Shown: piece after piece, positions 1 to 6,451 of the stretch
Layout of the letters: each line of letters opens with the position of its first letter
Numbering within the stretch: position 1 is the stretch's first letter
Source: Bacteroidia bacterium
GTDB taxonomy: Bacteria; Bacteroidota; Bacteroidia; NS11-12g; UBA9320
Assembly (NCBI GenBank): GCA_029253325.1
Contig: JAQWZS010000099.1
Location: 1-7,323, forward strand
Direction of reading: 5' to 3'
DNA length: 7,323 bases
The notes under the pieces: generated by a model
Told to the model about the DNA's origin: nothing
Seen by the model: the letters and a program-made list of their open reading frames with translations, nothing else
The model's database searches: none
Program-made: the position numbers and the translations under genes

Positions 1-644
1 TAGACCTCACTTAATTGAGAAAGGGAATAAAATCCCCCTAGTTTTGATCGAAAGGCAACTATTCTTTTTGCGAAAACAGGACCAATTCCCTTCAACATTT
101 CCAAACTATCTGCTGAACAAGTATTAATTGAAACAACCATTTTTTTTGGTGCTTTATTCAAAACACGATTATTGAATTTCACAATCAATGTGTCTGGTAA
201 GGCAATGAATGATCTTATTTTTTGATACTCCTTTTCAGTTAGGCTGTACAATCGAGATAAATCTTTTTTCACACGAAACTTCCCTCCTTTATTTCGGTAG
301 TTAATTATGTTTTTAACTACACTAGAAGACAAACCTTTATGTATTAATTGCTCTTTGGTATCCATATTTGGATCAAAAAACTCATTCAACTGACATTTGT
401 CTGCTATAAATTTTTTTTTCTTCTTAGTAAAATTTTCATTCTCAATTGAAGATTCATTGTTAGCCAAAAACTCCTCTAGCAATAGAGAATCCTCGATAGA
501 TTTATCTGAATAAAAATAATTACGAATATAAAAATGGTAAACACACACCATTGAAATAATCAAGATTAATGCAAATAAGCCGAGTCTTTCAAAATTTGAA
601 ACCTCAAGATATTTTCTTAGTCGGTTTAAAAACTTTCTTGTCAA
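1..644 (-). CDS. ComEA-like helix-hairpin-helix membrane protein, partial (C-terminus off the left edge)
   Basis: This reading frame is open from 644 to the left edge, giving 214 codons with no stop, so the C-terminus is missing. The N-terminus is short and basic (MTRKFLNRLRK), followed by one hydrophobic segment at about residues 21-40 (LGLFALILIISMVCVYHFY), which suggests a membrane anchor. A charged linker with a lysine run leads to two helix-hairpin-helix units. The first begins at FDPN (D91) and includes KGLSSSVVKNIINYRNKGGKF. The second includes SINTCSADSLEMLKGIGPVFAKRI, with the GIG hairpin at residues 186-188. Such units bind DNA backbone non-specifically, as in the DNA-uptake protein ComEA; the role of the Bacteroidota version is not established. 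The start is inferred to be TTG at 644, because an in-frame TGA lies directly upstream and the first ATG falls inside the hydrophobic segment. It overlaps the stop of the upstream synthase by four bases, so translation is probably coupled. Confidence 0.82.
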   Translation of the reverse strand, partial: MTRKFLNRLRKYLEVSNFERLGLFALILIISMVCVYHFYIRNYFYSDKSIEDSLLLEEFLANNESSIENENFTKKKKKFIADKCQLNEFFDPNMDTKEQLIHKGLSSSVVKNIINYRNKGGKFRVKKDLSRLYSLTEKEYQKIRSFIALPDTLIVKFNNRVLNKAPKKMVVSINTCSADSLEMLKGIGPVFAKRIVAFRSKLGGFYSLSQLSEV

Positions 645-1885
645 TCAAAGGCAGCTAGAGATTCCGCTTTATACTCTCCTTGCAATAATTTACCTTTAAT
701 ATTTTGGAAAGCTTTTATAGTCTCGTCAACGTCTTCTAATGTGTGAACTGCTGTTGGGATTAACCTCAACATAATCATATCTTTTGGAACAACTGGATAT
801 ACTACAATTGAACAAAAGATGTTGTAATTCTCTCTTAAATCATGCGTTAAGTGAGTTGCCTCTGCAACATTTCCTTTCAGTATAACTGGAGTAACGCATG
901 AAGTAGTCGTACCAATGTTGAAACCCTCTGCTTTTAATCCTCCTTGTAATGCATTTACTATTTTCCAAAGATTTGCTTTGTGCTCAGGTTGAGATCTTAA
1001 CATTTCCAGACGCTTAAGTGCTCCTTGAACAAAAGTCATCGGCAAAGACTTTGCAAAAATCTGAGATCGCATACTATATCTTAGGTAATTAATAATTACT
1101 TGATCACCCGCAATGAAAGCTCCTATACTTGCCATAGACTTAGCGAACGTTGAAAAATAAACATCAATATCTGCTTGGATACCTTGCTCAACTCCTGCAC
1201 CTTCTCCATTAGGACCTAATGTTCCAAAACCATGAGCGTCGTCAACCATTAGTCTGAACTCAAATTTAGACTTCAAATCAACAACTTCTCGCAATTTACC
1301 TTGGTTTCCGCTCATCCCAAATACACCTTCAGTAATTACGAGTATGGCTCCACCTTGTTCCTCGGCCATTTTTGTAGCTCTAATTAACTGCTTTTCAAGA
1401 TTTTCAATATCGTTATGGGCATACACAAAACGTTTTCCTTGATGAAGTCTTACCCCGTCTATGATGCAAGCGTGAGATTCAGCATCATATACAATGATAT
1501 CTCTACGGTCTACAAGTGCATCAATAGCAAAAAGAATCCCCTGGTACCCAAAATTTAAAAGAATAGCATCTTCTTTTTGTTCAAATTCTGCTAGCTGTCT
1601 TTCTAATTCTTCATGATAATCCGTATTTCCAGACATCATACGAGCCCCCATTGGGTATGCACATCCATACGCTGCAGCTGCGTCAGCATCAGCCTTTCGT
1701 ACATCGGGATGATTACCCAAACCCAAATAATTGTTCAAACTCCAATTCAATACTTCTTTTCCCCTAAAAATCATTCGAGGTGCAAGTTCACCCTCTAATT
1801 TTGGGAATGTGTAGTAATGATGTGCTTCATCAGCAAATTGACCTAGTGGACTAGTTTTATTAGCTATTTTATCAAATAAATCCAT
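641..1885 (-). CDS. Alpha-oxoamine synthase (serine palmitoyltransferase / cysteate acyltransferase-like, PLP-dependent)
   Basis: This 414-residue protein belongs to fold-type I PLP enzymes of the alpha-oxoamine synthase family (SPT, KBL, BioF, ALAS), which condense an amino acid with an acyl-thioester and release CO2. The full length and all key residues are visible: His138 in ESHAC (stacks on the cofactor ring), Asp215 and His218 in VDDAHGFG (the Asp contacts the PLP ring nitrogen), and Lys249 in STFAKSMA (Schiff base). The 34-residue spacing from Asp to Lys equals that of Sphingomonas SPT (D231/K265, from memory). The N-terminal SPLGQFADEAHHYYTFPKLEG and RGKEVLNWSLNNYLGLGNHP are typical of the Bacteroidota group. 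In that phylum these enzymes make the long-chain base of sphingolipids from serine, or capnine of sulfonolipids from cysteate. Pipelines often label them 2-amino-3-ketobutyrate CoA ligase. Substrate choice cannot be decided from sequence reading alone. The gene has its own promoter and leads a two-gene unit with the helix-hairpin-helix protein. Confidence 0.9.
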   Translation of the reverse strand: MDLFDKIANKTSPLGQFADEAHHYYTFPKLEGELAPRMIFRGKEVLNWSLNNYLGLGNHPDVRKADADAAAAYGCAYPMGARMMSGNTDYHEELERQLAEFEQKEDAILLNFGYQGILFAIDALVDRRDIIVYDAESHACIIDGVRLHQGKRFVYAHNDIENLEKQLIRATKMAEEQGGAILVITEGVFGMSGNQGKLREVVDLKSKFEFRLMVDDAHGFGTLGPNGEGAGVEQGIQADIDVYFSTFAKSMASIGAFIAGDQVIINYLRYSMRSQIFAKSLPMTFVQGALKRLEMLRSQPEHKANLWKIVNALQGGLKAEGFNIGTTTSCVTPVILKGNVAEATHLTHDLRENYNIFCSIVVYPVVPKDMIMLRLIPTAVHTLEDVDETIKAFQNIKGKLLQGEYKAESLAAFD

Positions 1886-1910
1886 TGAATGTATCAGTAA
1901 ATTATTGTTG

Positions 1911-1944
1911 CAAAGATAACAAGATTAATATTCTAAGGAACAAA
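1911..1944 (-). promoter_or_regulatory. Bacteroidota-type promoter of the alpha-oxoamine synthase gene
   Basis: Read on the minus strand, TATCTTTG (1911-1918) matches the Bacteroidota -7 box TAnnTTTG exactly, and TTTG (1941-1944) lies 22 bases upstream as the -33 box. Transcription would begin near 1905, leaving a leader of about 20 bases before the ATG at 1885. No Shine-Dalgarno sequence is visible, as is usual in this phylum. Confidence 0.7.
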
Positions 1945-2036
1945 GAACACCTCCCATATTAAATAATATTTTTAACACGTTAGAAACATCTTCAAACAAA
2001 CAAAAAGCACCTTATTAATAATTTACAAGAATTTTG

Positions 2037-2052
2037 TAGTGAAATATCACTA
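2037..2052. repeat. Perfect 6-4-6 inverted repeat at the bamD promoter
   Basis: TAGTGA (2037-2042), a 4-base spacer AATA, and TCACTA (2047-2052) form a perfect palindrome. Its right arm overlaps the first two bases of the -7 box of the bamD promoter and it fills the spacer where RNA polymerase would sit. This placement would suit an operator, but an AT-rich 6-base arm can also arise by chance. Confidence 0.4.
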
Positions 2053-2058
2053 AATTTG
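2051..2058 (+). promoter_or_regulatory. -7 box of the bamD-rpoZ-coaBC-DUF4835 operon
   Basis: TAAATTTG matches the Bacteroidota -7 consensus TAnnTTTG exactly and is followed by C, as in the synthase promoter on the other strand. No well-spaced -33 TTTG is present; the nearest TTTG (2033-2036) leaves only 14 bases, against the usual 17-23. Transcription would start around 2062-2066, which limits where bamD translation can begin. Confidence 0.5.
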
Positions 2059-2070
2059 CAAGCATTTTTG

Positions 2071-2868
2071 TTGAGAAGCATTTTATACATATCGCTTATT
2101 CTTCTAGCATCATCTTGTTCAAACTATCAAAAGATTGTTAAAGATGGTACACCACAAGAAAAACTAGACGCTGCTAGGGAATATTACAAAGTTAAAGATT
2201 ACCTGAGAGCACAACCACTCTTGGAAGAACTTCTAGGACTCTACTATGGCAGGGTTGAACGAGAAGAAATTTATTATCTCTATGCATACTCCTACTTCGG
2301 AAACCATGAGTACTTACTAGCAGGATATCATTTTAATAATTTTGCTGAGACTTATTCTTTAAGCGATAAAAAAGAAGAAGCTGAATACATGACTGCCGTC
2401 TGTAAGTTCAAAAAGGCAATGCCACAGGAACTCGACCAGACTCCAACTAAAGATGCTATAAAAAATCTTCAATCGTACATCAACAAATATCCTAACAGTT
2501 CGTATGTTGCTAATTGCAACGACAAAATTGATATTCTAAGAGAAAGAATACTTATCAAAGTATATCAAAATGCAAAATTGTACTATGATTTAGGATATTA
2601 TAAAAGTGCAATGGTAGCTTGTCAAAATGCTATTGATGACTATCCAGACATAAACAACAGAACTGAACTATCCTTTCTAGTTGCTGATGCTGCATATTTA
2701 TATGCAAAAAACAGTGTTCAGAAAAAACAACCTGAGCGTTACAAAGAAGCACTTCAAAAAGCAGAAGAGTTTGAAAAAGAGTTTGGAAAAACAAATACTT
2801 ATTCTGCATCACTGAATAAAATTAAAGAAAAAACAAAAGCTGAATTAGCTCAAATTAAAATAGAATAA
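2071..2868 (+). CDS. bamD: Outer membrane protein assembly factor BamD (lipoprotein)
   Basis: BamD is an outer-membrane lipoprotein facing the periplasm that works with the BamA barrel to insert outer-membrane proteins. The protein has a short hydrophobic signal (RSILYISLILLASSC) ending in a lipobox-like ASSC, with the lipidated Cys at residue 16 from this start, followed by the SNYQK typical of Bacteroidota BamD. The rest is a helical tetratricopeptide array: EKLDAAREYYKVKDYLRAQPLLEELLGLYYG, YAYSYFGNHEYLLAGYHFNNFAETYSLSDKKEEAEYM, then DQTPTKDAIKNLQSYINKYPNSSYV and YYDLGYYKSAMVACQNAIDDYPD. The length of about 265 residues is normal. There is no ATG at the 5' end. The longest frame starts at TTG 2056, but that codon lies inside the -7 promoter box, so TTG 2071 (or 2068) is preferred; either leaves a very short leader. 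It is first in the operon, with rpoZ 10 bases downstream. Confidence 0.88.
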   Translation: MRSILYISLILLASSCSNYQKIVKDGTPQEKLDAAREYYKVKDYLRAQPLLEELLGLYYGRVEREEIYYLYAYSYFGNHEYLLAGYHFNNFAETYSLSDKKEEAEYMTAVCKFKKAMPQELDQTPTKDAIKNLQSYINKYPNSSYVANCNDKIDILRERILIKVYQNAKLYYDLGYYKSAMVACQNAIDDYPDINNRTELSFLVADAAYLYAKNSVQKKQPERYKEALQKAEEFEKEFGKTNTYSASLNKIKEKTKAELAQIKIE

Positions 2869-2878
2869 AACCCTTATC

Positions 2879-3208
2879 ATGACAAATAACGATATAGAAA
2901 TCCCAAATTCAACAATTACTCGTGACACTAGAGAAATTAGTTTGCCTACTGAAAACTTGTATGAATCTGTTGCAATCATATCAAAAAGAGCAAATCAAAT
3001 TTCTTCTTCACTCAAAGAGGAACTAGTTACCAAATTAGATGAATTTGCATCTGATCATGACAACCTTGAAGAAATCTTTGAGAATAGAGAGCAAATTGAA
3101 ATATCAAAGTATTATGAAGGACTTCCAAAGCCGACTATTGTTGCTATAGAGGAGTTCTTGAGCAAAAAGGTTTATTTCAGAAATCCTGCAAAAGAAGAAT
3201 CTAAATAA
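2879..3208 (+). CDS. rpoZ: DNA-directed RNA polymerase omega subunit (Rpb6-like)
   Basis: This 109-residue protein is the Bacteroidota form of the small RNA polymerase subunit that helps fold and stabilise beta-prime. The family signature is a central helix-forming segment, NLYESVAIISKRANQISSSLKEEL (residues 27-48); SKRANQI corresponds to the AKRARQI motif of omega. The C-terminal part, EQIEISKYYEGLPKPTIVAIEEFLSKKVYFRNP, is characteristic of the version that sits between bamD and coaBC in Bacteroidota. It starts at an ATG 10 bases after the bamD stop. Its own stop TAA (3206-3208) lies in or just before the start region of coaBC, so the two are translationally close. The first 25 residues are poorly conserved and probably disordered. 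Confidence 0.85.
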   Translation: MTNNDIEIPNSTITRDTREISLPTENLYESVAIISKRANQISSSLKEELVTKLDEFASDHDNLEEIFENREQIEISKYYEGLPKPTIVAIEEFLSKKVYFRNPAKEESK

Positions 3209-4394
3209 AAAGATACTTCTAGGTATTACTGGAGGAATAGCTGCTTACAAAGCAGCATCTCTTATCCGTTTATTCATAAAAAATGGTGCGGAGGTTAAAG
3301 TGGTCTGCACACCCAATGCACTTGACTTTATAACGCCTCTTACCCTCTCAACACTATCCAAAAAATCTGTATTCAGTAATTTTTTTGTAGAAGAAACAGG
3401 AGAATGGGTCAACCATGTGGAATTAGGTAAATGGGCGGATGCTATGATTATAGCACCAGCAACTGCCAATTCTATCTCTAAGATGGCTACAGGCAGATGT
3501 GATAACTTGCTTATAGCCACATACCTCTCCGCTAGTTGTCCTATATTTTTTGCACCCGCAATGGATTTAGATATGTATCAACATCCCTCCACAGCAACTA
3601 ATATTAACCAACTGATTGATTTTGGAAATATCGAGCTTCCCGCCACCTCTGGGGAATTGGCTAGTGGCTTAGTTGGTATGGGTCGGATGTGCGAACCCGA
3701 AGGCATTTTCCAAATAGTTACAGACTACTTTGAATTTTCGAATTCACTAGCTGGCAAAAAAATTCTAGTCAATGCTGGACCAACACACGAAAAAATTGAT
3801 CCTGTCAGATTTATTGGAAACTATAGCTCTGGAAAAATGGGTAAGGCCATTGCTAATACCCTTGCGGAACGAGGTGCAAATGTGAATCTTGTACTAGGTC
3901 CTGTTGACACTCAAGGTTTATCACCTAAAGTTAATGTAACTTCAGTTGTATCAGCTCAGGAAATGTATGATGCATGCAACGCTATTTATCCTAGTTGTGA
4001 TGCTGGAATCTTAGCAGCTGCAGTAGCAGATTTTACGCCGAATGAATATTCCAATGAAAAGCTTAAAAAAGGCAATGATAATGATTTTGTTTTGTCGATG
4101 TCCAGAACAAAAGATGTCCTTGCATCACTAGGAAAATCTAAATTAGACCATCAAGTTTTAATTGGTTTTGCTTTAGAAACCCAGGATGAATTGAATTATG
4201 CACAAAAAAAATTGGATAACAAAAATTTAGACTTCATCGTTCTTAACTCGATGAATGATAAAGGTGCAGGATTTGCCAAGGATACAAACAAAGTGACCAT
4301 AATTGAGAAAAATGGTAAAACCCATTATTTTGATACAAAATCTAAAAAAGAAGTATCCAAAGACATTGTCAACCTATTGCAAAACTACTTATGA
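3186..4394 (+). CDS. coaBC: Bifunctional phosphopantothenoylcysteine decarboxylase / phosphopantothenate-cysteine ligase
   Basis: CoaBC joins cysteine to 4'-phosphopantothenate (CoaB) and decarboxylates the product with FMN (CoaC), making 4'-phosphopantetheine for coenzyme A. The N-terminal CoaC half shows KKILLGITGGIAAYKAA (flavin phosphate site), the catalytic His in WVNHVELGKWADAMIIAPATAN (about residue 77, E. coli H75), PAMDLDMY in place of PAMN, and the flap SGLVGMGRMCEP. The CoaB half begins at LAGKKILVNAGPTHEKIDPVR, followed by NYSSGKMG, LAAAVADF, EKLKK and LNSMNDKGAGF. The length of about 402 residues matches the family (E. coli 406). The start is uncertain: the frame is open from 3162 but has no ATG, GTG or TTG until GTG 3300, which would remove the essential GITGGIAAYK. 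CTG 3186 is given as a placeholder; ATT 3174 and ATC 3183 are alternatives. The stop overlaps the next gene's ATG (ATGA). Confidence 0.9.
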   Translation: MQKKNLNKKILLGITGGIAAYKAASLIRLFIKNGAEVKVVCTPNALDFITPLTLSTLSKKSVFSNFFVEETGEWVNHVELGKWADAMIIAPATANSISKMATGRCDNLLIATYLSASCPIFFAPAMDLDMYQHPSTATNINQLIDFGNIELPATSGELASGLVGMGRMCEPEGIFQIVTDYFEFSNSLAGKKILVNAGPTHEKIDPVRFIGNYSSGKMGKAIANTLAERGANVNLVLGPVDTQGLSPKVNVTSVVSAQEMYDACNAIYPSCDAGILAAAVADFTPNEYSNEKLKKGNDNDFVLSMSRTKDVLASLGKSKLDHQVLIGFALETQDELNYAQKKLDNKNLDFIVLNSMNDKGAGFAKDTNKVTIIEKNGKTHYFDTKSKKEVSKDIVNLLQNYL

Positions 4395-5278
4395 GATATC
4401 TAATATTACTTACTTCCCTAATTATCAATTTATTTATGCATGGTCAGGATTTACAATGTAATATCCAAATCCGTACAGATCGAATACAAGCCACCAACAA
4501 AGAGATTTTTACTGATTTACAGAACTCAATAAACCAGTTTATGAATCAACGAAACTGGATTAGTAATAAAGTGCAACCGCAAGAAAAAATCAATTGCAAT
4601 TTCATTATAAATATTACTGAATTTAATATCGATCAGTTCAAAGCAGAGGTAAATATTACAAGTACTCGACCTATATACGGCACAACCTACAACACATCAT
4701 TATTTAGTCATTTTGATCAAGATTGGTTTTTTCAATATGCCCAATTTCAAAGTTTAGACTACCAAGAAAACGCCAATGTAATGGCACTTACAACCCTTCT
4801 TGCGTTCTATGCTAACATTATAATTGGAGTCGATTTTGACTCTTATGCTTTGGAAGGGGGACAGTCTTATTTTAATAAAGCACTACAAATCCGGAACTTG
4901 TCACAAAACCTACCTGGTTGGAATCCCAGTGATGGTAGAGGGAATCGAAACAGATATTACATCATTGATCAATTGCTAGACGATCGATTCAGACCATTTA
5001 GAGCTGGGTTTTATCAATACCATATGAATGGCCTAGATAAATTCAAAGATGATAATGATGATGCTCGAAAAGAGATCTATGAATCACTCGAAAAAATAAG
5101 ATCCATTCAAGAACGAGTTCCAAACTCGGTCACCTTTAAGACATTTTTTAATGCCAAGCGGGAGGAATTGATTAGTATTTTTTCAAAGGCAAATCCAGGG
5201 CTAAAAAATAGAGCTATCGATCTTCTGGGTAAGTTGGATCCATCCAACGCTATTAATTATGAAAAAATTAAAGGTTAA
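4391..5278 (+). CDS. DUF4835 family exported protein, possibly type IX secretion-associated
   Basis: This 295-residue protein has a signal peptide (MRYLILLTSLIINLFMHG, cleavage likely before QDLQCN), so it is exported to the periplasm or outer membrane. The sequence fits the Bacteroidota DUF4835 family: LQCNIQIRTDRIQATNKEIFTDLQNSINQFMNQRNW, then KINCNFIINITEF, STRPIYGTTYNTSLFSHFDQDWFF, IIIGVDFDSYALEGGQSYFNKALQI, GWNPSDGRGNRNRYYIIDQLLD and YHMNGLDKF. No enzyme motif is visible. Some annotation pipelines label the family PorD, a type IX secretion protein; I hold this from memory and cannot test it here. It is the last gene of the bamD operon and starts in a 4-base ATGA overlap with coaBC, so expression is probably coupled. 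Pairing with bamD fits an envelope role. Confidence 0.8.
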   Translation: MRYLILLTSLIINLFMHGQDLQCNIQIRTDRIQATNKEIFTDLQNSINQFMNQRNWISNKVQPQEKINCNFIINITEFNIDQFKAEVNITSTRPIYGTTYNTSLFSHFDQDWFFQYAQFQSLDYQENANVMALTTLLAFYANIIIGVDFDSYALEGGQSYFNKALQIRNLSQNLPGWNPSDGRGNRNRYYIIDQLLDDRFRPFRAGFYQYHMNGLDKFKDDNDDARKEIYESLEKIRSIQERVPNSVTFKTFFNAKREELISIFSKANPGLKNRAIDLLGKLDPSNAINYEKIKG

Positions 5279-5287
5279 TTAAGCCTT

Positions 5288-6142
5288 TCAAGAAGAAAAC
5301 TCCATAGTAAAACTTTTGATAATCTCTTTGCCTGTTTCTAGTAAAATTATCCCTTCTTTTTCACTAATATCCTTATTATGCGAGACCAAATCTGCTACTC
5401 CTTGCCAAGGCTCAATACAAACAAAAGGAGCTCCAGGCTTCGACCAAATGCCCAAATAAGGAAAATCACTAATGTCAACCTTTACTGCATGAGTTGATGA
5501 TTTATGAACAAGCTTAACCCAATCTGATTTCAAGTCTTGAAAGACCAACGCATCCCGATCAAACGTAAGGTAATTTAAAGGTATTTTATTTCCTTTAATC
5601 ACATCAACTTTAGAATCTGAAATATAGGGTCCTTCTAATGTATTGGCCTGAACATCTTCATTGTACTCAAATTGAATTTCATATTCATCAATAGCTTTTA
5701 CATTGAAGGCTGGGTGACCTCCAAAAGATACAGGCATCATCTTTGTGTCTTTATTAATCACCCGAAATGCTTGTTCCAAAGTATTCTCATTCAAAGTATA
5801 GGTTATTAAAAGGGTAAAATTAAAAGGATAGCTTTGGTAAGTATCCTGATTTTGTTGTAGAATAAAACAGATAGAATGTTCACTTTGATGCAATATATCA
5901 AAGTCTAAATCTCGAGCAAAACCATGATGAGTTAGCTGAATTATTTTAGAGTTATACGAATATTCATGATCCAATAAACTTCCTACAATTGGGAACAGAT
6001 TAGGAGCATGCCTTTGCCAGACTGGACCTGATTGCCAAATAAATTCAAATTGATCGGTATTTTTAACCGAACATAGCTCTGCTCCCTTACGATGGATACG
6101 CACATCTAAAAATTCATTATGTATTCGAAATCGATTAATCAT
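5288..6142 (-). CDS. Aldose 1-epimerase family protein (LacX-like mutarotase)
   Basis: This 284-residue protein is a galactose-mutarotase-fold beta-sandwich of the LacX branch of aldose 1-epimerases, which interconvert alpha and beta anomers of sugars or sugar phosphates. Visible active-site elements are APNLFPIVGSL (47-57), His72-His73 with Arg76 in THHGFARD, the general-acid His143 in FGGHPAFN, and the catalytic Glu244 in CIEPWQGVAD. GIWSKPGAPFVCIEPW (231-246) is typical of the family. There is no signal peptide, so it is cytoplasmic. The true sugar is unknown. It converges on the DUF4835 gene with only 9 bases between the two stops. Upstream of its ATG, minus-strand TAATTTGC (6150-6157) resembles the -7 box but is one base short, so a promoter there is only tentative. 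Confidence 0.87.
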   Translation of the reverse strand: MINRFRIHNEFLDVRIHRKGAELCSVKNTDQFEFIWQSGPVWQRHAPNLFPIVGSLLDHEYSYNSKIIQLTHHGFARDLDFDILHQSEHSICFILQQNQDTYQSYPFNFTLLITYTLNENTLEQAFRVINKDTKMMPVSFGGHPAFNVKAIDEYEIQFEYNEDVQANTLEGPYISDSKVDVIKGNKIPLNYLTFDRDALVFQDLKSDWVKLVHKSSTHAVKVDISDFPYLGIWSKPGAPFVCIEPWQGVADLVSHNKDISEKEGIILLETGKEIIKSFTMEFSS

Positions 6143-6224
6143 TCCAAATGCAAATTACGCAAAAGAAAAGGGTTTTATAAAAGGTAATAATTTACATTCG
6201 TAGCACAGTTATAATATTTAACTT

Positions 6225-6301
6225 GGGGAATTAGCTCAGTTGGCTAGAGCGTTTGACTGGCAGTCAAAAGGCCACCGGTTCGAATCCGGTATTCTCCACC
6301 A
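6225..6301 (+). tRNA. tRNA-Ala (anticodon GGC)
   Basis: A complete cloverleaf can be folded by eye. The acceptor stem is GGGGAAT (6225-6231) with ATTCTCC (6291-6297), and the D-stem is GCTC/GAGC. The anticodon stem is TTTGA/TCAAA with loop CTGGCAG, giving anticodon GGC at 6259-6261. The T-stem is ACCGG/CCGGT with loop TTCGAAT. The G3-U70 wobble pair, the main identity element for alanyl-tRNA synthetase, is present. The discriminator is A6298 and CCA (6299-6301) is encoded. The gene stands alone, and a tyrosine recombinase begins shortly downstream, so its 3' end is a plausible integration target. Confidence 0.96.
6279..6301 (+). other. Candidate element attachment site at the tRNA-Ala 3' end
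   Basis: Tyrosine recombinases encoded next to a tRNA usually recombine in the T-loop to 3' end of that tRNA, leaving an intact gene and a second direct copy at the far end of the element. The T-loop and acceptor 3' half here are the natural candidate. No second copy occurs inside the window, so this rests on arrangement only. Confidence 0.35.
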
Positions 6302-6404
6302 TTTTCCTTTCTGAGTTTTTCAACAACTTTCAAAGCCTTTCATTGTCAATAAGTTACATCTTTTGAACTTGCAATTACTTTTATTTTGTTCCTAATTTTA
6401 TTGC

Positions 6405-6451
6405 AAAATGTTTCACTTATGTTTCACCTAAAGAATAAAAATGTTTCACCT
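6405..6451 (+). repeat. Three direct copies of ATGTTTCAC(C/T)T
   Basis: ATGTTTCACTT at 6408-6418 and ATGTTTCACCT at 6419-6429 are tandem and abutting, and a third copy, ATGTTTCACCT, is at 6441-6451. The spacing between copies is 11 and then 22 bases start to start, which is about one and two helical turns, so proteins bound to them would face the same side. Each holds the parS half-site TGTTTCAC. They lie just before, or within, the 5' end of the integrase gene. Confidence 0.75.

Noticed and set aside
1613..1798. Plus-strand open frame of 61 codons inside the alpha-oxoamine synthase gene
   Set aside because: It is antisense to a strongly conserved coding region, has no recognisable family and no promoter; a shadow frame.
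2630..2812. Minus-strand open frame of 60 codons inside bamD
   Set aside because: It lies opposite conserved BamD repeats and its translation resembles no family.
3245..3520. Minus-strand open frame of 91 codons inside coaBC
   Set aside because: It is antisense to the flavin-binding and catalytic-His region of CoaC, so the coding strand is the plus strand.
5270..5288. Possible terminator hairpin AAAGG ... CCTTT between the convergent DUF4835 and epimerase genes
   Set aside because: The stem is only 5 bases with a 9-base AT loop and no clear T-run, and it spans both stop regions; too weak to call.
6191..6215. TTTACA and TATAAT as a sigma70-like promoter for the tRNA
   Set aside because: The spacing is 13 bases, too short for the enteric pattern, and the Bacteroidota TAnnTTTG box is absent.
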